Assembly (NCBI GenBank): GCA_039545275.1
Contig: BCHS01000003.1
Span: 558,001-622,000 of the forward strand
Length of the DNA: 64,000 nucleotides
DNA from: Pseudomicrostroma phylloplanum
Taxonomy: Eukaryota > Basidiomycota > Exobasidiomycetes > Microstromatales
Reading direction: 5' to 3'
Shown here: positions 12,046-22,982 of the stretch, piece after piece
How positions within the stretch are numbered: position 1 is the first letter of the stretch
Layout: the number at the start of each line of letters is the position of its first letter
Notes under the pieces: model-generated
Told to the model about the DNA's origin: nothing
Database searches by the model: none
Seen by the model: only the letters and a program-made list of their open reading frames with translations
Made by a program: the position numbers and the translations under genes

Positions 12046-13808
12046 TCATCTACCACCCCTGCCTCGCTTGCCACCACCTCCCCTTCCTCTACCTCGCCCA
12101 CCGCCACCACCTCCTCGGCCTCTGTGACCTCCTCCGCCGCCGCCTCTCGACATGCCTCCTCCTCCGCCGCCTTCATCATCATCACTGCCCACATCCTGAT
12201 CATCTCCAGCTCCTCTCTTCCTCCCCCTCTTGCCTCCTGCTCCTCCCAGTCCTTTCTCTCTGATCTCTCTGGTGGCCTCCCGTGACGCCTCCTCGACCCT
12301 CTCCTGGAGGACGGCGACCTGTTCCCTAGGTGCTCCATAGTCGGTCAGCTTCGTGTCAATGACCTGCTCGATGCGCTGCAGGAGCTCCACGTCGTACTGC
12401 GTCACTAGGGTGACGGAACGGCCGGATCGGCCCGCACGGGCGGTTCGGCCGACGCGGTGGATGTAGTCCTTTGAGTGTGTAGGGATGTCGAAGTTGACCA
12501 CCATGTCCACCGCAGGGATGTCCAGACCGCGGGAGGCCACGTCGGTTGCTACAAGGATGGAGCGTCCGCCCGCCTTGAACTTGCCTAGGGCGCCCAGACG
12601 GGCAGATTGGCTCAGTTGACCATGCAGGGGGATGGCGGGGAAGCCTAGTAGGCGCAGCATGATGGCGATGCGCGAACAGTCGACGACAGTGCGGACAAAG
12701 ATGACGGTAGAGGTTGCGGAACGGGAGGTGTCGTTCATGAGGTAGACGAGGTAGAGGTCTTTCTGTGCAAAGGGGAGGAAGAGGTAGTGCTGCTTGAGAG
12801 TGGAGACGGTCGAGTATCTAGAGGAGCGAAGTGAAGATAGTAGGGTACAGCAACGGGGGGCATTAGCGTACAAATCCTGTGCAGTACCTGTGTCACTTTG
12901 CACTTTACTCACTTTGTGCCCACCTCGACCCTGACCGGATTACGCAGACTGGCCCGTTGCAGCTTCGCCACCTTCGTAGTCATCGTCGCACTGAACAACA
13001 TGGTCGTCCTCTCCTTTGGGATGTTCTGCAGCAGCTTGTCGATCACGGGTCCAAAATCCATGTCCAGCAATCGATCAGCCTCATCCATTACTAGGAACTT
13101 GAGCGTCTTAAGATTGAAGCCTTTGGTGTTCTCGAGGTGATCCTGCAGTCGACCGGGAGTTGCAACAATGATGTGCGGTCGCTTGGAGAGGGCAATGGAC
13201 TGAGTCATCATGTCCATACCACCCACGATTGTCACACATCGCACGCCGATTGTTGAGCCCAGTGATGAGAATTGGGCGGTAATTTGGTAGGCCAATTCAC
13301 TGAAAAGGGACAAGGGGCAAGCAACGGTCAGTGAGCTACTTAGTCAGGCTACTCGACTCAGTCAAATTGCTCGCACTCACCGAGTCGGAGCCAGCACGCA
13401 AGCAAAGCCTCCCCGAGGCTCGTCCCACAATGCCTGCAAGATGGGAATGGCAAACGCAGCCGTCTTTCCAGACCCGGTCTGGGCGAGGCCAATGACGTCT
13501 CTTCCCTGCAATGCCTCTGGTATAGCCTGCGACTGGATGGGCGTGGGGGCCTTGAAGCCGAGCTGATCAATTGCCTCGCAGATCTGAGGATAAACGCCCA
13601 GCTCAGCAAACGACTTGACTACCTCGTGCTCTTCTGCCTCTGCTTCGGCTTCAGCCTGAGGACTGGCTTTCTTTGTGGATGCAGCATCTAGCGAGGCGGA
13701 AGAGGGGCCTGCGACGGCAGAGGTGGAGGATGATGCTGATGATGCTGATGATGATGCCGAAGATTGGACGTCATCGTCATCGTCGCTGTGAATAGAAGCT
13801 GGGGCCAT
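12046..13808 (-). CDS. RRP3: DEAD-box rRNA-processing helicase (Rrp3/DDX47)
   Basis: ATP-dependent RNA helicase of the nucleolar pre-18S rRNA pathway. Exons are 13381-13808, 12913-13299 and 12046-12817, giving 528 residues; introns are 81 and 95 nt. Motifs occur in order: Q motif with [13 protein letters not shown], Walker [15 protein letters not shown] (split by intron 1), [22 protein letters not shown] and [10 protein letters not shown]. The N-terminus is acidic and Ser-rich (SDDDDDV). The C-terminus is a long Gly/Arg tail ([12 protein letters not shown]), probably RNA binding; it is longer than in yeast Rrp3. Rrp3 is preferred over other DEAD proteins because of the [14 protein letters not shown] opening and the spacing of the core. 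Confidence 0.9.
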
Positions 13809-14332
13809 GGTGAATGGTGGATCAGACGTAGGATGAGGTCGAGGTCAAGGTGGTATGGCAGGCTGACGCTTGCCGCGAAGCTTTGCCATGCCCGGCAGCG
13901 GAAAGGGACTAAAATCTTGGCCGGCGGGAAGGAGGGCGTGGGCGTGGGCGTGGGCGTGGCTGCCTGCGCGGTGAGGGCGGTGATGGCCAGGCGCGGGCGT
14001 GTGTGTGCATGAGGCCAGATGGAGTAGGAAGCACACCTCGCGACTCCTGGACCATCACCAACCTCACGCCTTACCAGGAGGGGAAGCTCAACCTCACGCA
14101 TTGGCATCGGCCTCTTCCCACCCTTCACTCCTGACGACACAGACAACGACACGAAACCTCCACGATCCTCTGCAACGACTACCAGCCAACACTCTACGAA
14201 GCCAACGCGGCGAAACACTCTCCCTCTTGTGCACCATCTGCTACGACGAACGAAGTCCTACTGTCCCTCATCATACCATACAGCCACGATTTCTTTTGCA
14301 AGCTACAAGCCATCTCGCCTTTGACCTAAGCC
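13809..14332. promoter_or_regulatory. Divergent promoter region RRP3 / SH3-RA gene
   Basis: A 524-bp divergent spacer. It holds a short GGGCGT repeat near 13935-13960 and pyrimidine-rich DNA before the SH3-RA start. No gene is supported. Confidence 0.4.
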
Positions 14333-17300
14333 ATGGCAGCTTTCGCGTCACAGCAGCGCCCCAACCTCTCCGTAGACGTGGGATTGGCGCAGACCTCTGG
14401 CAAACACCCCCGGCAGAGCAGCAGAGCCCAAGTACACGCCGACAGGTCGGCTCAAGCGCCTCGTGCTCAGCCTCGCCAGCAGCAGCAGCAGCAGCAGCAG
14501 CATCAATACTACCAGCAAGATCAAGGCGGCTTTTACTCGGACGACGATAACTACAATGGAAATGGTCAGTCTCAAGGAGTTGCAGGTCAATACGATGACC
14601 CAGTAGACTCGTCAGACGAGGAAGAGAGGCGCGCAGCGCAAGCTCATGGCTCACGCTATCAAGAGCATCAGCAACAGCGCAGACGGGCCGACCAAGACGC
14701 TTACGATGCCCAGTACCACAATGGGGTAGACGAGCAGCAGCACTACGCCAATGAAAGTGACAGCATGATCCGACAGCAGGGAGGCAGCAGCATGGATCAC
14801 GATCAGGAAGAGGAAGAAGACGGATTCGAGGACGACGACATGGAAGAGGAGGAGGAAGAGGGCGATGACGACGAGCTGTCGAGCAGCCCGTCCATCCCGG
14901 ATGAGAACATCAACTTCGATCTCGTCTACGCCCTTCACAATTTCCCTGCCACAGTGGAAGGTCAAGCGACAGTCATCAAAGGTCACAGCCTGACTCTTCT
15001 GGACGACTCTAACAGCTACTGGTGGCTGGTCAGAGTTCTGCGGACTCAAGAAGTAGGCTACATCCCTGCCGAGAACGTCGAGACTCCCTTTGAAAGGCTG
15101 GCAAGGCTGAACAAGCACAGAAATGTGGACATCACAGTCGCTACCGATGACGATGTGATACAGGTACCGAGCCGTATCTTCTCATCCCATCTCGTCAAGC
15201 AGCGGGATGCAACAGCCGAAGCTGGTCGGTCCAAGCATTCTGGCAAGCTTTCCGCTCTATCACGACGAAGAGACGGAGCTCCCATGGTCTCCTCTGCTCC
15301 TAGGGGAATCGGAAAGCCCTCTGTCGTCTTCGGCCCTGATTCTTACGTGGAACACAGCGGCGACGAGTACGAAAGTGATGAGGAGGGGGAGTACGAGGAA
15401 GAAGAGGGGGATTACGAGGAAGACGGAGAGGAAGGGGAAGAGGGAGACATGGATGAAGACGAGATGAGGGCGCAGATGGAGCAAGAGCATAGCTACGATA
15501 CCTCAGAGACGTCGGATCCAGATGTCCGTGGCAGGGGTGCGGACGGGGAACCAGGCGAAGCATCGACTTCGGAGCAGTCAGGTCCAACCGCTTCTGTGAT
15601 CCCTGCAACGGCTGCCGGAAAGAAGGCTTTCCTTGATAGGATGGAACCTGACGATGGCATGGACTGGGATGCACACGAAGGCTTGAAGCAGCAGCAGCAG
15701 CAAGGCGAAGCAGGGGCTGGTAGAGGACCAAGTAATTCCTATGCCGATGCTTCGGCCCAGCCGCAAGAGTCACACCCTCGTCAAGATCCAGCCTTGCAAC
15801 AAACGCCGCAAGGTATGGCCGGAGATGATTCCACTGGTATGGCGCACGGGATCTCCAATCGCTCCATCGCCTCAATTACTTCGAGCGCCGGGGAGTCGGC
15901 ACAGTCACAAGTTGGCCGAGATCGCGCTGTATCGAATGGGTCCGAGATGAGCCAGCTTTCTTCGACTACGAGCACAGTGTCGGTCAAGGACATGGATCAA
16001 AAGCGAAAGTCAAAAGGAGGTTCCGTCGATGGCGGTGAAGAGACAGCTTTCAACGATGATAAGTCGACAAAGAAGCGGTCGGGTGTCTTTTCAGGGCTGT
16101 TCTCCCGCAACAAGGACAAGAAGGACCGCAAGTCCGGCTCGTTCTCGTCTGCCGGCGGCAGTACGCTCGGAGGTCAACAAGACAACATCGTCGTCACGAG
16201 GCCCTCGACAGAGAGCGCCAGAGCTCGCGAAGCTTCGCCGAGTGTTGGCGGTCCAACGGGGCTTAGCCGAACGGTGCAAGAAAGAGATCGGGCGACACAG
16301 GATGCCTACTCGCGGCAATTCCTTGGCGACCGCTCAGGGTCGTTGTCTGATTCACTGTCCCCTAGACAAGGCAAACAGAGGCCAGGGTCATTGATTGCCA
16401 CCCCCAATTCAGCGCCTATGCTCAACGTCGTACGAATCTTTGCTGGTGAAGGAATCCACTCCGACTCGACGTTCAAGACGGTCCTGTTGAACGATACTAC
16501 TTCAGCCCGGGATCTTGTGAAACAGGCAACGCAGCGTTTCAGATTGCACGAGGAGGATGCTGAGGTCCATTATCAACTTACTGTCAAACTTCTGGAAGGA
16601 AACGAAAGGGCTCTAGGAGCCGAGGAAAAGCCTCTCCAAGTCTTCGATCGTTTGTGTCAGATGGCGCCTGATGAGGCAGCCTTCATGCCAAGCATCAAGC
16701 GTTCCTCCATTGGGTCTATCTCGTCTATCTCGTCCAATCTGAGCCTCAACCCTGCTATCGCTCGAGTCAATGGGGATTTCAGCGATGATCATTCTGTGAA
16801 ATTCTTCCTGACCAAGGTAGTGCCAGGCAGTCAGCGCGACCTTGCGGCAGAACAGGGCTCGGATACAGGACCATCCTACGCCTACGGAGACCCTAGCTAC
16901 CATGCCGATGCAGCAAAGCAAAAGGGCATAGCTCCAGCACTGTCATCAGCATTTGGGAGACCACAGAGTCTGTCGACTTCGAACCCGGATTCGACTCTTC
17001 TCCAGGCGCCCACGGCGAGGTTCGCTCTACGACTGCTCATCTTCCCATCTGAGCTGCCGGAGGGTACAGTCTTCGATCCACAGACAAATGCGCTGATCCC
17101 GTCCTCAGCCCTTGCCGAGCGAGGGCCGGGGGGGTCAGTGCCTTCAGAGTACGTGGAGCAGCGCTTCCGCGAAAAGGTGCTGTCTCTCGCGAACAACGCC
17201 ACTGTTGCCGAGGTGATAGAGACTGGACTTGATCGTTTTGGTATCATGGAAGGCGTCGTCGAGGGTGGAGACGATGTAGGAGACCGATCTTCACGACGGA

Positions 17301-19141
17301 AAACCCGAGGCAGAATTCAGTATGGTCTTACGGTTGACACCTCGAGGGGCGGACCTGCCCAGGAGAAGTCTCTGGCTCCGAATTCGAAGATCATAGATGC
17401 TTATGCGGTCCCACCCATCTTCAAGACATCGACCGCTATGAAGAGACGATCGACGGACTCGGCCATGCTGCTGAATATGGCAGAGGAGCAGATCAGAAGC
17501 GACGACCCCGTCTTTGTCTTGAGGGCCGTGAGCTCACATGCTCATGCTCATGGTAAACACGGCAAGGCAGTCAGAGCACTGAGCCCCACTGAAGATAGGC
17601 TCGCCAACAAACAGGAGCAACAGCGCCAGGCAGACATCAATAACTACAAGGCAGCAACGTCTGAAGGCGATGACAGCGGTACTGTGCGAGGTGAGCAGTC
17701 GCCACCGACCCAGGTCCTCGGCCAGTCCAACGGACCGGTCACACCTCGTAGTAAGCAACAAGAAGTGATCGCAGCTCAGCGTGCAGCCGCCAAAGAGCGC
17801 AAGGCCGCCGTATTGGGTGCCCAGCGCAACGATGTTCGAGGAGTAGATCTCTACTTGGACAACAAGGCCAGGATCCGTTCATCGAGGTCACTCGAAGGCA
17901 CCGTGCGATACTCGTACATTCCGGATTCCGTGCAAGAGTCGGAGCTGGACATCAGTGCAATCGTCGAAGATGTGCTTGCTGATCAAGACCCAGCACGGTC
18001 GGGAGATTATCTTGATGCAGGCAACGCTCGTCCTGCTGGTCCAGCCAGAGGCGCAAGCACGGTGACACTGAACACCTTCCACAGTCCTCCCTCTACCCCT
18101 TCCGGCCTCGCTGCGCCCATGGACCCAAAGGACGCTCACATCGAGTGGCGATCGCGAAGTCAGGCAGGAGCTACTGCACCGCTCTCCCTGGGCAGTGGAA
18201 AGGGCGCAAAACCCTCCGGACCGAGCAACAGAGATCTCCTGGAGACGTTTGTTCGCAATCCCAATGCAGAAGAGTCCACGATCGAGGATCGCATCGATTC
18301 GGTCCTGTCTCGCGTTGCTCACGACAGTGGTGCTGCTCGGGGAGCAGATGGCGCAACTCAGAGTGGACGGATACCGGGACGCCGGACGCCGACGACTGGG
18401 CAAGCAGCGGCCGAAGAAGCTGCCCAGGGAGCTAGTACCTACAAGGCCGCTGGTGTCCCCACAGAAGCGTCGGGCGACACCTTCGGAGGACGCAATACCG
18501 CTGACACGTATAGCGGCAAGTCAGGGCTTGATTCTGAGGTATCACACGATGGGACCTCGACTACCAGTCCAACGCCGGTCTCGACGGCGGCGCCGGTGAC
18601 TGCTGCTACGGCTGCTCCCCGTAGTCTGCCTGCAGGTGCAATTGTCGCCCCAAATGCCCCCAACGTCACTCGAGGCCAAGAGGCGTCGAACAGTCGGGGC
18701 ATGCCTCCCCCGCGGCCGTCATCACCGATGCGCATTTCTCCCTCTTCATACGGTCAAGCGGCATACATACCCACTGACGATTTCGGTCTGGATCACCTCT
18801 ACACCATTGTGGACGCGGCCATGCGCCGAGACCCCGCAAAGTATATCCAAGTACCCACACGATCCAGATCCACCACTCCGGGCAGCAAGAGGCTCAGCGG
18901 CCTGGGTTCGCCTTCGCTGGCGTCTCCGCATCAATTCATCCAGCCGATGACTGTCCAGCTTGCGCCTGCACGGGAGCCGCTGCGAGCACAAGATGCAGGA
19001 CTCTTCTTTGTTCCGCCTGCGTCAATGACAGACTGGGAAGACAAGACAGGGGCGGAGCGGTATGCACCTCTCAATCGGCAATTGGGCCAAATGGAGGACA
19101 CTCTAGATCAGCTGCTGGCAGACGTGATGAAGACCTTCTGA
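14333..19141 (+). CDS. Large SH3 / Ras-association scaffold protein
   Basis: Single-exon protein of 1,602 residues. A Gln-rich and acidic N-terminus leads to an SH3 domain at about residues 195-255 (FDLVYALHNFPA, YWWLVRV, GYIPAENVE) followed by a basic ERLARLNKHRN segment. Another acidic stretch (about 340-385) and Ser-rich linkers follow. A ubiquitin-fold Ras-association-like domain starts near residue 696 (LNVVRIFAGEGIHSD, TSARDLVKQATQRF). A second RA-like region lies near 890-1060. The last 120 residues are well ordered and end in a helix (LGQMEDTLDQLLADVMKTF). This suggests a cortical polarity or signalling scaffold reading a Ras-type GTPase. A Tea4/Bud14-type role is possible but not shown. 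No catalytic motif is visible. Confidence 0.8.
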   Translation: MAAFASQQRPNLSVDVGLAQTSGKHPRQSSRAQVHADRSAQAPRAQPRQQQQQQQQHQYYQQDQGGFYSDDDNYNGNGQSQGVAGQYDDPVDSSDEEERRAAQAHGSRYQEHQQQRRRADQDAYDAQYHNGVDEQQHYANESDSMIRQQGGSSMDHDQEEEEDGFEDDDMEEEEEEGDDDELSSSPSIPDENINFDLVYALHNFPATVEGQATVIKGHSLTLLDDSNSYWWLVRVLRTQEVGYIPAENVETPFERLARLNKHRNVDITVATDDDVIQVPSRIFSSHLVKQRDATAEAGRSKHSGKLSALSRRRDGAPMVSSAPRGIGKPSVVFGPDSYVEHSGDEYESDEEGEYEEEEGDYEEDGEEGEEGDMDEDEMRAQMEQEHSYDTSETSDPDVRGRGADGEPGEASTSEQSGPTASVIPATAAGKKAFLDRMEPDDGMDWDAHEGLKQQQQQGEAGAGRGPSNSYADASAQPQESHPRQDPALQQTPQGMAGDDSTGMAHGISNRSIASITSSAGESAQSQVGRDRAVSNGSEMSQLSSTTSTVSVKDMDQKRKSKGGSVDGGEETAFNDDKSTKKRSGVFSGLFSRNKDKKDRKSGSFSSAGGSTLGGQQDNIVVTRPSTESARAREASPSVGGPTGLSRTVQERDRATQDAYSRQFLGDRSGSLSDSLSPRQGKQRPGSLIATPNSAPMLNVVRIFAGEGIHSDSTFKTVLLNDTTSARDLVKQATQRFRLHEEDAEVHYQLTVKLLEGNERALGAEEKPLQVFDRLCQMAPDEAAFMPSIKRSSIGSISSISSNLSLNPAIARVNGDFSDDHSVKFFLTKVVPGSQRDLAAEQGSDTGPSYAYGDPSYHADAAKQKGIAPALSSAFGRPQSLSTSNPDSTLLQAPTARFALRLLIFPSELPEGTVFDPQTNALIPSSALAERGPGGSVPSEYVEQRFREKVLSLANNATVAEVIETGLDRFGIMEGVVEGGDDVGDRSSRRKTRGRIQYGLTVDTSRGGPAQEKSLAPNSKIIDAYAVPPIFKTSTAMKRRSTDSAMLLNMAEEQIRSDDPVFVLRAVSSHAHAHGKHGKAVRALSPTEDRLANKQEQQRQADINNYKAATSEGDDSGTVRGEQSPPTQVLGQSNGPVTPRSKQQEVIAAQRAAAKERKAAVLGAQRNDVRGVDLYLDNKARIRSSRSLEGTVRYSYIPDSVQESELDISAIVEDVLADQDPARSGDYLDAGNARPAGPARGASTVTLNTFHSPPSTPSGLAAPMDPKDAHIEWRSRSQAGATAPLSLGSGKGAKPSGPSNRDLLETFVRNPNAEESTIEDRIDSVLSRVAHDSGAARGADGATQSGRIPGRRTPTTGQAAAEEAAQGASTYKAAGVPTEASGDTFGGRNTADTYSGKSGLDSEVSHDGTSTTSPTPVSTAAPVTAATAAPRSLPAGAIVAPNAPNVTRGQEASNSRGMPPPRPSSPMRISPSSYGQAAYIPTDDFGLDHLYTIVDAAMRRDPAKYIQVPTRSRSTTPGSKRLSGLGSPSLASPHQFIQPMTVQLAPAREPLRAQDAGLFFVPPASMTDWEDKTGAERYAPLNRQLGQMEDTLDQLLADVMKTF

Positions 19142-21290
19142 CGACGTACGGAAGATGCTGCTACGCTAACGAGTTTGTAATTAGATTTCCTTGCCCATTC
19201 CAACACGCTTCCCTTTGTTTACTGTCCCCCATGCCTGCCCGCCGGCCCACATTAGAGGCTGTTTCGACGTGCAGCGATGTGCTGCACGTTGCTGTGCTGT
19301 ACAATCTGATGCAAGCCATGAACGTCACCCGGCTCATTAGTCTGCGATGCGGGAGATCTTCAGCGGCCCACGTATGTAGAAACCAGGTCAATCAGTCATG
19401 TCCATCCCCCGCATCGCATCTCTACGCCCGCCCAAGATGGCCGCTGAATTCCACCTGTCACGCCCGCTGAGTTCTCCCTTGGGCCCTTGCGCCCTTGCGC
19501 CCGCTCGGCCGAGTCTAGGGAAAGGCGTGGCGCCGAGGCATGGAGGCAGGGAGCAGGCAGTATGAGAAGGTTCCACACAGGCTCTCATCACACGAGGAGG
19601 TCAAAGGGCTTGGAGATCGGGAGCTAAGGCGCTGGAATGCAGTACCCACCCCCACAGATCGTTATCCCTCAAGGACAAGGTAGCGAGGCAGGGGCGGAGC
19701 CGATGGGACCCGGATTTCGATTGCCGTGGACCTAAGCCACAAGTTGCTACGATCGTCAGTGGCTGGAGAAAACCAAGGGCAATTACCCCTTCGGAGCACG
19801 TTGTCCGAGATATTTTGACACACGCGCGTGTGCAGGCAGGCAGGCAGTAAAGGTGGAGCCAAATTGAACAAGCGCAGGGAGGAAAGTGGAGCCCGAAGTG
19901 GAAGGTGGGCGAAGCGAAGCCGAAGTGGACGCCCTGCGTGTCTGCGTGTGCGTGTGTCTGGCTGGCTGTTCGGCTGCCTCGTGCCTGCCTGCCTACGTCA
20001 GGCGCATCTTATCTACGGGTAGACATTCGTTTGCAAATCGTTGAACTCAAAAGTTTTCATTGCTGCTTCGGTTGCGGGAACCGGGCCGCGGTGCGCCTTC
20101 CCGCTGCCAGGACGGAAACAGTCAACAAAAATCCACGACCGCCTCCAAGGATCCTCTCCAAGCTGCTCCTGAGGGCAGGAGGGCTTCTCCTGGGTACCGT
20201 ACAATTGACATGAGGGCCGATCGCCACGGGATTCCGCGGTAGGTCTTGTGTATGCCGGCTGGACTTGGCCAAGCAATGACCAATTGGCACAGCCGCACGC
20301 ACAGATCCGACGATAGACAAGGACGTGGCGTACGGAAAGGGCTCACAGCCAGCGGCTTGCGTGCGTAACTGCAAGCGCTGACCTAGACTTGTGCGTACTT
20401 TTTTCGACTCTATTCCGTCGGCATCGGCGTCTGTCGTCTGAGCGGGCGATCAGAAGCCGAGGGAGGAGGAGCAGATGCTGAGTCGTGCGTGCATCATCAT
20501 CGTACGTGCGAGGTTAACACTGTCGGTGGAGCCTTTGCTGCCCGACGGAAGCCTAGAAGGGTCCTTTTTTCTCCTCTTGGTCCTCTTGTTGTCCCCTCAT
20601 TCGTAGGCCTTCTCTGCTGACCTTCTTTTGCGTGCAAGAATGGGCGGGGCATTTGCCCGGTTTCGAGGAGAGCAACACCGAGAGGGGTTTGAACTGCTTG
20701 CCAAGGCGTGCGTGATGGTCGCAGAGGACGACACTGGTCCAGTGGCCCATCGCAGCCGGCTCTGCCACTTCCGCAGGGGGGGCCGGACTTAGCATCGCAC
20801 GGCAGCAGGGGCAGGCATAGGGGCTGGGCAAAGGCCAGAGGAAGCCTCTGCGTCTCTGCCGCCTGGCTGCCGGGGCTGAGCTGAGTAAAGCAGGCAAACC
20901 AAACGGGCAGCCGAGAGTTGCAGCGCGATTCTCTTCGAACACGCACCGCACGCACTGCACACGCACGCACGCAACCACGCCCGACCGCCCACCCGCCCGC
21001 CACAAGGGCCCACGCCGGAGGAGGAGGCGCTCTGACCGGAGAAATCGCGTGCAGGCGAAGGGGGCCGAATGGGAAAGACAGACAGAGGCAGGAGGAGCGT
21101 GAGCCGCCCGCCGAAGCCAGGGGCTGCTCCCCCCCCCCCCAACCGAGCGTGCTGGCAGTATAAGTTCTCCTCGTCATCGCGTTGCCACTCGTCGGCTTCC
21201 CTCCCTTCCATATTCATCAACACTCTCTCCGGTATCTTCCCTATCCTCACTCCTCAACACCACCAACACCCCTTCTTCAATCTCGACAAG
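19142..21290. other. Long gene-poor stretch before the first Knh1-like gene
   Basis: 2.1 kb without a supportable gene. Reading frames on both strands are low complexity (for example a 226-codon minus frame at 20497-21177 full of Pro, Arg and Cys) and match no family I know. The right end contains a 12-C run (21129-21140) and a TATA-like box. It may be an extended promoter or hold a non-coding RNA; nothing diagnostic is visible. Confidence 0.4.
21159..21164 (+). promoter_or_regulatory. TATA-like box of the first Knh1-like gene
   Basis: TATAAG about 130 bp upstream of the ATG at 21291, followed by a pyrimidine-rich leader. Position and sequence suit a core promoter of a strongly expressed secreted-protein gene. 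Confidence 0.35.
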
Positions 21291-22188
21291 ATGCAGTTCT
21301 CTACTCTCCCTCTCGCCGTTGTTGCCGCCATCGCCGCCACTCTGGCCATTGCCCAGACCACCATCACGGTGAACACTCCCACCACCTTGATCGAGTGCCA
21401 GCCCGCAGCCCTGACCTGGTCCGGTGGAACAGCTCCTTACTACCCTCGTGTCACCGCTGGTGGCGACGTCTCTTCGACCCTCAACACCTTCGACACCACC
21501 TCCGCAAACACCCTCACTTGGACTGTCAACATCGCCTCTGGCACCTCGGTGACCATTGCCCTCACTGACAGCACTGGTGCCACCGGTGCCTCTGCTCCCG
21601 TCACTATCCAGGCCGGTTCTTCCTCTTGGTGAGTATTTGAACCCCATGCTGTACTCTCTCCTACGCGCTTGTCTTCTGGGCGCGTTCCTCGTTCTCCAGA
21701 AGCGAGCCCTCGTCAGCGGCGCCACGCGTCTCGTAGCTCGTGCTGTCCCTTGAAACCCATTTGCTGATTTCTTTGCCCTATGTCCTCCTTGCACCTTACA
21801 GCCTGAACTCTTCCAGCAGCAGTGGTTCGTCTACTGCTGCCGCCGGCGGCGCAAGCAGCTCCTCGGCCTCTTCTTCCAGCTCCAGGGCTTCCTCCAGCTC
21901 CTCGGCTGCTGCAAGCTCCTCGTCTTCGTGAGTTCATGAGTCTAGACCATGTGCCTCCTATGTCCCTGTCTCTGACCATCGCGCCTTTCCTTTCCTCTTG
22001 CCTCCAGTTCTTCGAGCAGGGCCTCCTCCAGCAGCGCTCCCGCCTCGTCCTCTTCGGCTGCCGCTACCTCCACCTCTGCTGCCGCTGCCGCCACCTCCAG
22101 CGCTGCTGCTAGCGGAGCCGAGTCTCTCCGAGGCTTCCCCGCCGCTGTTGCTGGTCTCGTCGGTATCGTCGCTGCTGCTCTCCTTTAA
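21291..22188 (+). CDS. Secreted Ser-rich Kre9/Knh1-like protein, probable GPI anchor (copy A)
   Basis: Small cell-surface protein. Exons are 21291-21628, 21802-21927 and 22008-22188, giving 214 residues. A signal peptide (MQFSTLPLAVVAAIAATLAIA) precedes a Kre9/Knh1-type N-terminal beta domain with ITVNTP, TLIECQPAALTW and the WTVNIASGTSV strand. Exons 2 and 3 encode an almost pure Ser/Ala stalk, expected to be O-mannosylated. The C-terminus is a hydrophobic stretch ending at the stop (FPAAVAGLVGIVAAALL) after small residues, as in GPI signals. Intron 1 is long for this window (173 nt). The family is linked to beta-glucan and cell-wall organisation; the exact role is unknown. A second gene of the same design lies at 56692. 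Confidence 0.85.
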
Positions 22189-22982
22189 GCAGCTCGGTAG
22201 CTTCGCAACCTCTTTGGACCTTACAAGAGAATCACCCGAGCGCGGTCAGCGTGGTCAGCATGCTTCTGCAAAGCTCCCGCTACTTTCCTCATCCCGAATT
22301 TTCTTCAGCCCCCCCCCCTCCCCCCGCTCGCGCGCGACATAGCAGTATACCTCAGCAGAAGAGGCTCTGGTCTTTTCCACTAGGTCTCTGACCTGCTACC
22401 AGCCATATCCCCCCACACCCCTACTACATATCTACCCCTACGCCCATGGCGTTCGAACCCTATCCCCATCCCAAAGATGGCTTTTCCGTTCCCTCTGCAA
22501 ATATCTCATTACCCATCTTTAATTCTGTCTATGTTGATTTTCGTCGTCTGTGTGATACTAGTGGAGCCGCTCCTCTCGAGAAGGCGCGTCCGGTGCTGTC
22601 GGCTAGGTGATTGTACCTGACACTTTGCCCCTGAAATTTCGGCCCGCAACCTATAGTCTATACAACGGGCTACCGACGCTCGTTCCTCTTGCGCTTCATC
22701 TCTCAACTGAATCGCACGTATACGCACATCGGTCCTACCAGTCGCACCAAGAATGAAGTCAGGTCAGGAGGCCTCGCTCGCTTATCATAGAGGCACGTCA
22801 GCCCCAGCCAGCCCAGTCAGCCACACGCGCCCTGTCTCTGTCAGAGCGTGGCAGCTGAAGCCCCGACGTTCACCCTAGTCCTACTGTAGTCTCGTTGCTC
22901 GCACCTCCTTCGATTGAGGCCAGGTGCAGTGCCAGCAACGGAACCGATACCACGAGGGTTCTGGGAGACTGCTCAAGACGCC
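22189..22982. other. Spacer between Knh1-like gene A and the 2H phosphoesterase gene
   Basis: About 790 bp in which I see no gene. It contains a C-rich run near 22308-22325 and AT-richer DNA near 22500-22560, plausibly the 3' UTR of one gene and promoter of the next. Confidence 0.4.

Noticed and set aside
11391..12338. 315-codon minus frame spanning the ALA1 and RRP3 ends
   Set aside because: It overlaps ALA1 antisense and the RRP3 glycine/arginine tail in another frame; composition follows those sequences.
13381..13808. eIF4A or another DEAD helicase instead of Rrp3
   Set aside because: The Q-motif neighbourhood and long acidic and RGG ends suit Rrp3/DDX47 better.
20497..21177. 226-codon minus frame upstream of Knh1-like gene A
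   Set aside because: Pro/Arg/Cys-rich low complexity, crosses the probable promoter, and matches nothing known.
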